From contig NZ_VWXI01000012.1 in NCBI RefSeq assembly GCF_011752525.1, positions 62,001 through 126,000 of the forward strand: a stretch of 64,000 nt of DNA, written 5' to 3'. The notes under the pieces are model-generated. The model saw only the letters and a program-made list of their open reading frames with translations. It was not told the origin of the DNA and made no database searches. This DNA is from Pantoea sp. Cy-639 (GTDB taxonomy: Bacteria > Pseudomonadota > Gammaproteobacteria > Pseudomonadales > Pseudomonadaceae). Positions 40,487 to 49,133 of this stretch are shown here, piece after piece (the stretch's first letter is position 1; the number at the start of each line of letters is the position of its first letter). Made by a program: the position numbers and the translations under genes.

Positions 40487-41014
40487 CTACCAGGTGACCG
40501 TGACTTTGAGCAGATCGGCGTACAACCCGGCACGGGGTACCCAGGCCAGGCGGTCGATCCGTGCATAGAGGGGCAACGCCACCGAGCCGCTGTCTGGCAC
40601 CCGAGCCGCCTGCGGCACATCCACCGCCAGTGGCTCGCGCCAGGCGGCGTCGCGGTACAGGCGATAGGGAATCGGCCGGGCGTCGGGCGCGTCGCTGGCC
40701 AGGTAGCGTACTTCGCCGACGCCACCATGCTGGCCGCCATCGACGCGCACCTGATAGGGGGTATCGGGATTGCACTCCAGGCGTGGTGGGCGCTGGCTGA
40801 ACAGCACGCCGCTCAAGGGCGCATCGCGCCCGTCCAGACGGGCGGCGCTGCCCAGGTCGATCCGCCCCAGGGCCTGTGGGCCGGCAGCGCGCTGCTGGGT
40901 GATCAGCATGCAGCCGCGCTGCACGCGGACCTGCACTTCGACGAGGAAGTCCGCCGCCGCGGCGCTGCTGCTCAAGCACAGGCCCAACAGCGCGGCCATC
41001 ACGCGTTCCGTCAC
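40487..41014 (-). CDS. SCPU-domain pilin subunit (first in operon)
   Basis: 175 residues: signal peptide (MAALLGLCLSSSAAAA), FLVEVQVRVQRGCMLITQQR, LGRIDLGSAARLDG, LECNPDTPYQVRVDGGQHGG and the ending YADLLKVTVTW. The GTG at 41014 follows AAGGACTG; an internal ATG at 40999 is an alternative. It opens the seven-gene operon and faces the bacteriophytochrome gene across 272 bp. Confidence 0.84.
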   Translation of the reverse strand: MTERVMAALLGLCLSSSAAAADFLVEVQVRVQRGCMLITQQRAAGPQALGRIDLGSAARLDGRDAPLSGVLFSQRPPRLECNPDTPYQVRVDGGQHGGVGEVRYLASDAPDARPIPYRLYRDAAWREPLAVDVPQAARVPDSGSVALPLYARIDRLAWVPRAGLYADLLKVTVTW

Positions 41015-41092
41015 CAGTCAGTCCTTGTCTGTGGAAGTTGAGCTTGAGCGTAGCAGCGGGATGGGATCCAGGATGGCAGCCGCCCACTCTCT

Positions 41093-41108
41093 TTGGCATT
41101 AATGCCAA
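41093..41108. promoter_or_regulatory. Perfect 16-bp palindrome between the pilus and phytochrome operons
   Basis: TTGGCATTAATGCCAA is fully symmetrical. It lies 79 bp from the first pilin start and 178 bp from bphP, a place expected for an operator of a dimeric regulator controlling one or both divergent units. No matching local regulator is recognised. Confidence 0.5.
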
Positions 41109-41286
41109 GGACGGAGCATCAGGACAGCGGCGTCCCGCCAGAGCGCCATTTGCGCCCCCGCTCGCCAACAGTCCCCTTCCGTTCGCCATAGACCGGCAAA
41201 TTCGCCAAGGTTCTGATACCGTGCAGAACAATCATCCTGTAACAAGCGCACCCCTCGTGCGTGGAAGGACCCGACAGGAGTCACCC

Positions 41287-43530
41287 GTGACAATAGCTTC
41301 GACCTCGCTCGACCAGGCTGTCGAGCATTGCGCCCAGGAACCGATCCAGGTACCTGGCAGCATCCAGCCCCAGGGGTTTCTGGTGGTGCTGGACGACGAT
41401 CTGAACATCCTCCAGGCCAGCGCCAACATCGAGCAGTGGCTTGGCGTGCCAGTCACGCACCTGCTGGGCCAGGCCTTCCCCGACCGGCTCGACGAGCGGG
41501 ATCACCTGGCCGACCTGCTCGACACGCTGCCCACCGAAGAAATCTTCCCCTTCCATATCGGTGACGTTCGCCTGCGCCAGGGCTCACCCGGCCAGGCGCC
41601 GCTGCGGGTGCTTGCCCACCGCCACGACCAGGTACTGATCCTCGAACTCGAGCCCTGCCGCAACAACCGCACCAGGCAGGACGACTACTACCCGCTGGTG
41701 CGCGCCTTCGTCAGCACCTTGCACCAGGCCACCAGCATCGATGAACTGCTGCAGCGCTCGGTGCAGCAGATCAAGCGCATCACCGGCTTCGGCCGGGTCA
41801 AGGCCTACCGCTTCGATGCCGAGGGTACCGGCACGGTACTGGCCGAGGACGCCGACCCTGGCTACCCGCAATACCTGGGATTGTGCTTCCCGGCCTCGGA
41901 CATTCCCCGCCAGGCCCGCGCGCTGTACCGCATCAACCGTATCCGCGTGATCGAGAACGCCAACTACCAGCCCTCGCCACTGGTCCCTGCCGCCAATCCG
42001 CGCACCGGCGCCGCGCTGGACATGAGCTTTGCCTCGTTGCGCAGCGTGTCGCCGGTGCACCTGCAGTACATGCGCAACATGGGCACCCTGGCGTCGATGT
42101 CGCTGTCGATCGTGGTCGACGACCAGCTCTGGGGGCTGGTGTCCTGCCATCACGAGCAGCCGCGTGCAGTGGATTTTCGCACCCGTACCGCCTGCGAGTT
42201 GTTGGCCAACGTGCTGTCACTGCAGATCGAGGCCCACGAGTCGCACAATCACACCCGCGCCTTGCTCACCCTGCGTCAGCGCATCGTCCAGTTGCTTGCC
42301 TCGATGGCCGACCACGACAGCGTCAGCCAGGGACTGCTGGCGCAGCCCGAGGTGATGCTGCGCTTCGCCGACGCCACCGGCGCGGCGATCATCAGCGCCG
42401 AGCGCTGCGACCTGATCGGCCACACGCCGCCCCCGGCCCTGGTCAACGCCCTGGTGCACTGGCTGGCACAGCGTGGCGAAGACCTGGTATTTCACACCGA
42501 CAACGTGCGCCGCGACATCGAACTGCTGCCGGAGTTGGCCACGCATGCCGCGGGCGTGCTCGCCGTGGCGATCTCACAGATCCATTCGCACTACCTGGTG
42601 TGGTTCCGCCCCGAACAGGCGCAGGTAGTCAACTGGGCCGGACGCCCGGACAAACAGGTCGGCCCCCAGGGCAATCTCAACCCACGGCACAGTTTCGAGC
42701 GCTGGCAAGAAGAGGTGCGCGGCTTCAGCGCCCCTTGGCCAGCGCTGGTCGTCGAGGGCGCTCTGGAGCTGCGTGGCGCCGTGCTCGGCATCGTCCTGCG
42801 CAAGGCCGAGGAACTGGCCCAACTGGCGAACGAACTGAAGCGTTCGAACAAGGAACTCGAGGCCTTCTCCTACAGCGTCTCCCACGACCTGCGCGCGCCG
42901 CTGCGACACATCGCCGGCTACAGCGAACTGCTCGGCGAAATCGACGGCGAACACCTGAGCGAACGCGGCAAGCGTTTCCTCGGCCATATCGAGGAAGCCG
43001 CACAGTTCGCCGGCACCCTGGTGGACAACCTGCTGAACTTCTCGCAGATGGGGCGTTCAGCGCTGCGCCTGTCCGAGGTCGACCCCAATGCCCTGGTCGA
43101 GGCCATTCGCACGGAGCTGGCCCCCGACCTGGCTGAGCGCGAGGTTGTCTGGGAAGTCGCCGAACTGCCGCGGGTGATCGCCGATCCGGCGTTTCTCAAC
43201 ATGGTCCTGCGCAACCTGATCGGCAACGCCATCAAGTACAGCCGTGTACGTCACCCGGCGCGCATCCAGATAGGCGCCGTGCCGCACCCCCATGAAGTCG
43301 AACTGTTCGTGCGCGATAACGGCGTGGGCTTCGACATGGCTTACGCCGACAAGCTGTTCGGCGTATTCCAGCGCCTGCACCGGTTGGAGGAGTTCGAAGG
43401 TACCGGCATCGGCCTGGCCAGCGTGCGCCGGATCATCGAGCGGCACGACGGCCGGGTCTGGGCCGAAGGCCGTCTCGACCAGGGCGCCAGTTTCCATTTC
43501 ACCCTCCCCCGTCACCCGCAGCTTGCCTGA
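41287..43530 (+). CDS. bphP: Bacteriophytochrome sensor histidine kinase
   Basis: 747 residues: PAS (about 20-125), GAF (about 140-310), PHY (about 325-505), HisKA and HATPase. Cys15 in HCAQEPI is placed like the biliverdin-binding Cys of BphPs. PASDIP (202-207) and VSPVHLQYMRNMG (His258) form the chromophore pocket, and PRHSF (466-470) is the PHY tongue motif. The kinase has SYSVSHDLRAPLRH (His533), NLIGNAIKYS and DNGVGFD. It would sense red/far-red light. The GTG at 41287 after AGGAGTCACCC fixes the start; the open frame upstream is not coding. No heme oxygenase gene (biliverdin source) is adjacent. Confidence 0.94.
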   Translation: MTIASTSLDQAVEHCAQEPIQVPGSIQPQGFLVVLDDDLNILQASANIEQWLGVPVTHLLGQAFPDRLDERDHLADLLDTLPTEEIFPFHIGDVRLRQGSPGQAPLRVLAHRHDQVLILELEPCRNNRTRQDDYYPLVRAFVSTLHQATSIDELLQRSVQQIKRITGFGRVKAYRFDAEGTGTVLAEDADPGYPQYLGLCFPASDIPRQARALYRINRIRVIENANYQPSPLVPAANPRTGAALDMSFASLRSVSPVHLQYMRNMGTLASMSLSIVVDDQLWGLVSCHHEQPRAVDFRTRTACELLANVLSLQIEAHESHNHTRALLTLRQRIVQLLASMADHDSVSQGLLAQPEVMLRFADATGAAIISAERCDLIGHTPPPALVNALVHWLAQRGEDLVFHTDNVRRDIELLPELATHAAGVLAVAISQIHSHYLVWFRPEQAQVVNWAGRPDKQVGPQGNLNPRHSFERWQEEVRGFSAPWPALVVEGALELRGAVLGIVLRKAEELAQLANELKRSNKELEAFSYSVSHDLRAPLRHIAGYSELLGEIDGEHLSERGKRFLGHIEEAAQFAGTLVDNLLNFSQMGRSALRLSEVDPNALVEAIRTELAPDLAEREVVWEVAELPRVIADPAFLNMVLRNLIGNAIKYSRVRHPARIQIGAVPHPHEVELFVRDNGVGFDMAYADKLFGVFQRLHRLEEFEGTGIGLASVRRIIERHDGRVWAEGRLDQGASFHFTLPRHPQLA

Positions 43531-43537
43531 GGTCACC

Positions 43538-43999
43538 ATGCTCAAACCCATCCTGCTGGTCGAGGACAACCCCCGGGATCTGGAGTTGACTCTCCTGGCG
43601 CTGGAGCGCAGCCAGCTGGCCAACGAGGTGATCGTCCTGCGCGACGGCGTCGAGGCCCTGGACTACCTGTTGCGTCGCAATGCCTACGCCCAGCGCGACA
43701 GTAGCAACCCCGCCGTACTGCTGCTGGACCTCAAGCTGCCCAGGGTCAATGGCCTGGAGGTACTCAAGCAAGTGCGCGACACCCCGGCGCTGTGCAGTAT
43801 CCCGACCGTGATGCTGACATCCTCACGGGAGGAGCCCGACTTGTTGCGGGCCTACGAACTGGGGGTCAACGCCTATGTGGTCAAACCGGTAGAGTTCAAG
43901 GATTTCGTCACTGCCATTGCCGAGTTGGGGGTGTTCTGGGCGGTGCTCAACGAGCCTCCGCCCGGTTCGCTTCGCCTGAACCGTCGCGACAACCACTGA
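43538..43999 (+). CDS. Single-domain response regulator (Rcp1-like), phytochrome partner
   Basis: 153-residue CheY-like receiver with no output domain: acidic pair in LLVEDNPRDLEL, phosphoacceptor Asp in VLLLDLKLPRVNG, Thr/Ser in VMLTSSREEPD and Lys in YVVKPVEF. It is the type that accepts phosphate from phytochrome kinases in cyanobacteria (Rcp1). It starts 7 bp after bphP and is followed after 10 bp by the hybrid kinase, so it likely links the two. Confidence 0.92.
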   Translation: MLKPILLVEDNPRDLELTLLALERSQLANEVIVLRDGVEALDYLLRRNAYAQRDSSNPAVLLLDLKLPRVNGLEVLKQVRDTPALCSIPTVMLTSSREEPDLLRAYELGVNAYVVKPVEFKDFVTAIAELGVFWAVLNEPPPGSLRLNRRDNH

Positions 44000-44009
44000 G
44001 GGCGACGCA

Positions 44010-46394
44010 ATGCCGCACGCAGCGCTGAACCTGCTGTTGGTCGAAGACAGCAGCATGGACGCCGAACTGGTCCTGCTGCGCCTGGAGCGCAGCGCAATCA
44101 CCGTTCGCTCGCGCCAGGTGTTCGACCATGTCGGTGCCGAGCTTGCATTGCGCGAAGGCCGCTTCGACCTGATCCTGTGCGACTGCGTGCTGCCAGGCTC
44201 GTCGGGTGCCCAGGTACTGGCCATCGCCCAGCGCCTGGCGCCAGACCTGCCATTCATCTTTCTCTCCGGCATTTATGGCGAAGAACATGCGGTGGAAATG
44301 ATCCGCCTGGGCGCCACCGACTATGTGCTGAAGAAGAACCTGTCGCTGCTGCCCAAGGCAGTACGCCGTGCCCTGGCCGAGGTGCAGGAACGCCAGCGCC
44401 GGCGCCAGGCCGAGGCAGCCCTGGCCGAGGTCGAGGCTCGCGCGCGCATCGCCATCGATGCCGCCGGCATGGGGACCTGGGACTTCCGCCCGCAAGACGG
44501 CCTGATGTCGTGGGACGCGCGCTGCAAGCAATTGTTCGGCCTGCCTGCCGACACCGACATGAACCTTGCCGTGTTCTATGCCGGAATCTACCCCGAGGAC
44601 CTGCCCCAGGTCCGCGACGCCGTCGAGCAGGCCATGCGCCCGGACAGCAACGGTCATTATCGCGTCGAGTTCCGCATCGCCCAGACAGGCGACCGTGCAC
44701 CGCGCTGGTTGCTTTCCAGCGGCCAGACCACGTTCGCCGACGGCCGCTGCGTGCGCTTCACCGGCGTGCTCCAGGATATCGACCAGCAACGCCAGGCGAC
44801 CCGGGCGCTGGAGCAGCTCAACCTGTTGCTGGGCAAGCGGGTCGAGCGCCGCACCCGCGAACGCGACCGCGCCTGGGAACTGTCCCAGGACCTGCTGGCC
44901 GTGCTCAACAAGGACCTTACTCCAGTGGCGCTGAACCCGGCCTGGGAAGCCAGCCTGGGCTTCACCCGTGAGCGCCTGGGGCAGATCTCGCTGCTGCAGT
45001 TGCTCCCCGAAGCCGACCAGGAGGCTTTCCTCGCCGAGCTCGCCGCACTGTCCATGGGCCGTGCCAGCGCACGCTTCGTCGGCCGCATCCTGCATGCCGG
45101 CGGCCAGCCGCGCTGGCTGTCCTGGGTGGTGGTGCCCGACGATCAACTGCTCCACGTGGTCGCACGCGACATTACCAGCGAACGCGAAGCAGCGCTGGAG
45201 CTGGCGCAGGCCAACACCCATCTGCGCGAACAGATCGCCGAGCGCGAACGCGTCGAGGCGGCGCTGCAGCAGATGCAGCGCCTTGAAGCCGTCGGCCAGC
45301 TCACCGCAGGCGTGGCCCACGACTTCAACAACCTGCTGACCGTTATTCTCACCGGTGCCAGTTTTCTTCAGCGCGACCTGGACACAGGCCTGCTGGAGAA
45401 GGCAGGCAGTCGCCTGCAGCACATCCGCGAAGCAGGCGAGCGCGGCGCCAAGCTGACCGCCCAACTGCTGGCCTTCTCCCGCAGACAACGCCTGGAGCCA
45501 GTGACGCTGGACCTCAACCGCACGCTGCTAGGGCTCGAGGAACTGCTACGCCGGACCCTGGGGGGCAATGTCTCGGTTCGTCTGGACCTGGAGCACCGGC
45601 TGTGGCACGCGCTGGCCGATCCGACCCAGACCGAGATGATCATCCTCAACCTGGCGATCAACGCCCGCGATGCCATGCCTGACGGCGGCCAACTGGTCCT
45701 CGCCACGCGCAATACCCACGTCAGCGTCCGGCCCCAGCATCCGCAAGACCCGGAGCCCGGCGCCTACGTGCTGCTGAGCATTCGCGACAGCGGCTGCGGC
45801 ATGAGCGCGCAGGTGCTGGCCAAAGCCTTCGAGCCGTTCTTCACCACCAAGGACATCGGCAAAGGGTCGGGTCTGGGACTGGCCCAGGTGTTCGGCTTCG
45901 CCAAGCAGTCTGGCGGCGGGGTGCGCATCGACACCACGCCAGGGCATGGGACCCAGGTCAGCGTCTACTTGCCAATGGCCCGCCAGCAGGCCCTGGAGGC
46001 AACCGGGCCCGCCGCGCCGCTCGTCCAGCCGGCGCCGTCGGCGACAGGGCGTACCGTGCTGCTGGTCGACGACGACCATAGGGTGCGGGAAATGATCGGC
46101 GACCTGCTGCGCCGCTGCGGCTACACCGTGCGCCAGGCGCACAACAGCGAACAGGCCCTGGCGCTGCTCGACGAAAGCATCGAGCTGCTGCTCACCGACT
46201 TCGCCATGCCTGAGTTCAACGGTGCGCAGTTGGCTCAGGCCGCACGCCAGCGCTACCCGCAACTACCCGTGGTGATACTCACCGGATACGCGCAAGTGCA
46301 AAGGCTGGAGCTGCCCGGCAGCGTGGTGCTGCAAAAACCGGTCAGCGAACAGGCACTGTCCCAGGCTTTGGCCGAACTGTTGAAAAAAATCTGA
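44010..46394 (+). CDS. Hybrid sensor kinase REC-PAS-PAS-HisKA-HATPase-REC
   Basis: 794 residues with no membrane segment. The N-terminal receiver (1-120: LLVEDSSMDAE, ILCDCVLPGSSG) precedes two PAS domains (about 140-270 and 295-405, linked by the helix LGKRVERRTRERDRAWELSQ), HisKA with VAHDFNNLLTVIL, an ATPase (INARDAMPDGG, DSGCGMS, GKGSGLGLAQVFG) and a C-terminal receiver (VLLVDDDHRVREM, LLLTDFAMPEFNG). It is the third gene of the phytochrome operon, so it probably extends a light-dependent phosphorelay. Its final output is not in the window. Confidence 0.92.
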   Translation: MPHAALNLLLVEDSSMDAELVLLRLERSAITVRSRQVFDHVGAELALREGRFDLILCDCVLPGSSGAQVLAIAQRLAPDLPFIFLSGIYGEEHAVEMIRLGATDYVLKKNLSLLPKAVRRALAEVQERQRRRQAEAALAEVEARARIAIDAAGMGTWDFRPQDGLMSWDARCKQLFGLPADTDMNLAVFYAGIYPEDLPQVRDAVEQAMRPDSNGHYRVEFRIAQTGDRAPRWLLSSGQTTFADGRCVRFTGVLQDIDQQRQATRALEQLNLLLGKRVERRTRERDRAWELSQDLLAVLNKDLTPVALNPAWEASLGFTRERLGQISLLQLLPEADQEAFLAELAALSMGRASARFVGRILHAGGQPRWLSWVVVPDDQLLHVVARDITSEREAALELAQANTHLREQIAERERVEAALQQMQRLEAVGQLTAGVAHDFNNLLTVILTGASFLQRDLDTGLLEKAGSRLQHIREAGERGAKLTAQLLAFSRRQRLEPVTLDLNRTLLGLEELLRRTLGGNVSVRLDLEHRLWHALADPTQTEMIILNLAINARDAMPDGGQLVLATRNTHVSVRPQHPQDPEPGAYVLLSIRDSGCGMSAQVLAKAFEPFFTTKDIGKGSGLGLAQVFGFAKQSGGGVRIDTTPGHGTQVSVYLPMARQQALEATGPAAPLVQPAPSATGRTVLLVDDDHRVREMIGDLLRRCGYTVRQAHNSEQALALLDESIELLLTDFAMPEFNGAQLAQAARQRYPQLPVVILTGYAQVQRLELPGSVVLQKPVSEQALSQALAELLKKI

Positions 46395-46408
46395 AAGGCA
46401 GAAACGAA

Positions 46409-46430
46409 AAAATCGCCGGACGGCGATTTT
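46409..46430. terminator. Bidirectional rho-independent terminator between hybrid kinase and tRNA-Gln
   Basis: A 9-bp stem AAAATCGCC/GGCGATTTT with a GGAC loop carries an A-tract on the left and T-tract on the right, so it can end both the rightward kinase transcript and the leftward tRNA transcript. Confidence 0.75.
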
Positions 46431-46454
46431 GGAGAGTATTTCCAGCTTGGGAAA

Positions 46455-46529
46455 TGGCAGGGGCGGCTGGATTCGAACCAACGCATGGCAGGATCAAAAC
46501 CTGCTGCCTTACCGCTTGGCGACGCCCCT
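46455..46529 (-). tRNA. tRNA-Gln (anticodon TTG)
   Basis: The 75-nt minus-strand sequence folds with acceptor AGGGGCG/CGCCCCT, a D-arm GCCAAGCGGTAAGGC, an anticodon stem GCAGG/CCTGC around loop TTTTGAT (anticodon TTG), a T-arm GTTGGTTCGAATCCAGC and an encoded CCA. It reads CAA (and CAG by wobble). The 290 bp beyond it (46530-46820) contain only AT-rich promoter-like sequence and no gene. There is no sign of an integrated element at its 3' end. Confidence 0.96.
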
Positions 46530-46820
46530 GTATCGGCTTCAGCGAGTGCTTGGCACTGCCTGACTGATGCTTCCCGACAAGCGCTGTGTTGTGCTGTGCG
46601 GGAATGGCCGGCACTTTAACAACAAGTTTTTCAGATGGGAAGCTTTTTTTAAAAAAAATCATAGAAAAACAGCAGGTTAGTCGAAACAGCCCGATTTCCC
46701 GGGCATTTCTGCAGCCTCGTTGCCGGCCCGCTCGTCGCTTTCCCGACGGCATGCCTCAACCTATTTCCGTCCGCCCCTTCCAATCAGGTAGAGCCTGTCT
46801 TGCATCACAAGGAGGACGCC

Positions 46821-47063
46821 ATGCCTGTTTCCCATGACCTCTACCAGGACCTGCACTACCCACGCGAAATCGTCCAGCAGCGACGCCAGCAGGACCCGCA
46901 GCTCGATCGCCTGCTCGATGAATACATCGACATCGACAACCAGGTACTGGCTGGCGAGTCGATCTCGGCCGGCAACTTCGTCGACGAGGACCTGCGCCAC
47001 CTCAAAGAGCGCCGCCTGGCGATCAAGTACCTGATCGAACGCCAGCTCGAGCACAAGGGCTGA
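46821..47063 (+). CDS. DUF465 (YdcH-like) small protein
   Basis: 80-residue, highly charged, helical protein. The C-terminal DUF465 segment is DLRHLKERRLAIKYLIERQL. AAGGAGGACGCC before the ATG at 46821 is an excellent ribosome-binding site, suggesting strong translation. The function of DUF465 proteins is unknown; a coiled-coil homodimer is likely. It is convergent with prpE across 27 bp. Confidence 0.85.
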   Translation: MPVSHDLYQDLHYPREIVQQRRQQDPQLDRLLDEYIDIDNQVLAGESISAGNFVDEDLRHLKERRLAIKYLIERQLEHKG

Positions 47064-47090
47064 CGGCACCGCTCTGGAATACCAGCAGGC

Positions 47091-48980
47091 TCAGACCGCC
47101 CGGGGCAGGTCCGCCAGGACGCTCTCGATCTCCCCCAGCACCGCCGGATCATCCAGGGTCGAGGGCGGCGCATAGTCCTGCCCATCGGCGATCTTGCGCA
47201 GCACCGCCCGCAGGATCTTGCCCGAGCGGGTCTTGGGCAGGCGCCTGACCAGCCGCACCCGGTTGAAGCAGGCCAGCGCGCCGATCTGCTCGCGCACGCT
47301 GGCCACCAGCTCGGCCTGCAGTTGCATCTGGCCAACACTCTGGCCGTCCTTGAGCACCACCAGCGCCAGCGGCACCTGGCCCTTGATCTCGTCGTGCACA
47401 CCGACCACCGCGCACTCGGCCACCGCCGGATGACGCGCCACCAGGTCCTCCATCTCGCCGGTGGACAGGCGATGGCCGGACACGTTTATGACGTCATCGG
47501 TGCGCCCCATGATGTAGACGAAGCCCTCTTCGTCCAGGTAGCCGCCGTCACCGGTGTGGTAATACCCCGGGTGACTGTGCAGGTACGCCTGCAGATAACG
47601 CTCGTGATCCCCCCACAGCGTCTGGCTGCAACCGGGCGGCAACGGCAGGGCGATGACGATGGCGCCCTGCTGGTTCGGCCCCAGCGGCCGGCCATCATCG
47701 TCCAGCACCTGCACGTGATAGCCGGGTACCGCGCGGTTGCTCGACCCCGGACGCGCCGCGCTGCCTTCCAGGCCCACGCAAGGCGCGGTCACTGGCCAGC
47801 CGGTCTCGGTCTGCCACCAATGGTCATGCACCGGCTTGCCGCTGACCCGTTCCAGCCACTCATGGGTGCTGGAGTCGAGCTTCTCGCCGGCCAGGAACAA
47901 CTGGCGCAGCGAGCCCAGGTCATGCCGGCGGATCAGCTCGCCGTGCGGATCCTCCTTGCGGATCGCGCGCATGGCGGTGGGCGCGCAGAACAAGCCATTG
48001 ACCTTGTACTGCTCGACCACCCGCCAGTAGGCCGAGGCGTCCGGGGTACGGATCGGCTTGCCTTCGTAGAGCACCGTGGTGCAGCCACTCATCAGCGGCC
48101 CATAGACGATCAGCGAATGACCGACCACCCAGCCGACATCGGAGATGCCCCACCAGACATCGCCCGCCTGCATGCCATAGACATGGCGCATGGCGTAGCA
48201 CAAGGCGACGGCGTTGCCGCCATTCTCGCGGACGATGCCCTTGGGTTTGCCGGTGGTACCGGAGGTATACATGATGTACAGCGGATCACCGGCATCCACG
48301 ACCACTGGCGCTACCGCCTCGGCGCCGAGCAGCGCCTGCTGCCAGTCCAGGTCGCGTCCCGGCTGCAGCTCGGCCTGCGCCTGGGGGCGCTGCAGCACCA
48401 GCACATGGCGCGGCTGATGCTGGGCCAGTTGCAAGGCGCGGTCGACCAAGGGCTTGTACGCGATCACCCGGTCGAATTCCAGGCCACAGGACGCAGTGAG
48501 CAACAGCGTCGGCCGGGCGTCATCGATACGCAACGCCAGCTCATTGGCGGCAAAACCACCGAACACCACCGAATGCACCGCGCCGATGCGCGCGCAGGCC
48601 AGCATGGCCATGGCGGCCTGGGGCACCATCGGCATGTAGATGATCACCCCGTCGCCCTTGTCCACTCCCAGTGAACGCAACACGCCGGCCAGGCGCGCCA
48701 CTTCGTCGCGCAACTGGCAGTAGGTGAAGGTCTGCTGCACGCCGGTCACCGGCGAATCGTAGATCAGCGCCAACTGCTCGCCGCGCCCCTGCTCGATCTG
48801 GTGGTCGAGGGCCAGGTGACAACTGTTCAGCCGGCCGTCGGCGAACCAGCGATGGGTGCCATCGGGGTTCTGCTGCAGGGTAAGGGAAGGCTTGCGCTGC
48901 CAGGCCAACTGTTCGGCCTGGGCCTGCCAGAAAGCCGCGGGATCGGCGATGGAATGGACATAGCTGTGCTGGTAGGTCAT
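47091..48980 (-). CDS. prpE: Propionyl-CoA synthetase PrpE
   Basis: Converts propionate, ATP and CoA to propionyl-CoA, feeding the methylcitrate cycle. The 629-residue ANL-family protein has the Acs-type N-terminus (AFWQAQAEQLAWQRKP), MYTSGTTGKPKGIVRENGG (P-loop; the IVR variant is typical of PrpE), WWQTETGWPVT and the C-terminal SGKILRAVL with the regulatory acetylatable Lys. It lies 12 kb from prpD-prpF, so propionate activation and oxidation are in separate transcription units here. Confidence 0.92.
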   Translation of the reverse strand: MTYQHSYVHSIADPAAFWQAQAEQLAWQRKPSLTLQQNPDGTHRWFADGRLNSCHLALDHQIEQGRGEQLALIYDSPVTGVQQTFTYCQLRDEVARLAGVLRSLGVDKGDGVIIYMPMVPQAAMAMLACARIGAVHSVVFGGFAANELALRIDDARPTLLLTASCGLEFDRVIAYKPLVDRALQLAQHQPRHVLVLQRPQAQAELQPGRDLDWQQALLGAEAVAPVVVDAGDPLYIMYTSGTTGKPKGIVRENGGNAVALCYAMRHVYGMQAGDVWWGISDVGWVVGHSLIVYGPLMSGCTTVLYEGKPIRTPDASAYWRVVEQYKVNGLFCAPTAMRAIRKEDPHGELIRRHDLGSLRQLFLAGEKLDSSTHEWLERVSGKPVHDHWWQTETGWPVTAPCVGLEGSAARPGSSNRAVPGYHVQVLDDDGRPLGPNQQGAIVIALPLPPGCSQTLWGDHERYLQAYLHSHPGYYHTGDGGYLDEEGFVYIMGRTDDVINVSGHRLSTGEMEDLVARHPAVAECAVVGVHDEIKGQVPLALVVLKDGQSVGQMQLQAELVASVREQIGALACFNRVRLVRRLPKTRSGKILRAVLRKIADGQDYAPPSTLDDPAVLGEIESVLADLPRAV

Positions 48981-49133
48981 TGGTTCGCAACCCGGTACTT
49001 GTTGTTATTGAAGGGCGAATCTTGAGTATGGACCGGGGCTGCATGCTCGCCATCGGACTTAAGTCGCAACCCATGTGCAGATTTGCAGCACGCAAGCGCC
49101 TAGAATGGTCGCCTTCGATTGCAGAGCGCTTTC

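Noticed and set aside
41093..41108. Sigma-54 promoter at TTGGCATTAATGCCAA
   Set aside because: Does not contain GG-N10-GC in the correct TGGCAC-N5-TTGCA context; better seen as a symmetrical operator.
46455..46820. tRNA-Gln as an island attachment site
   Set aside because: No integrase or repeated tRNA 3' end is visible; neighbours are ordinary chromosomal genes.
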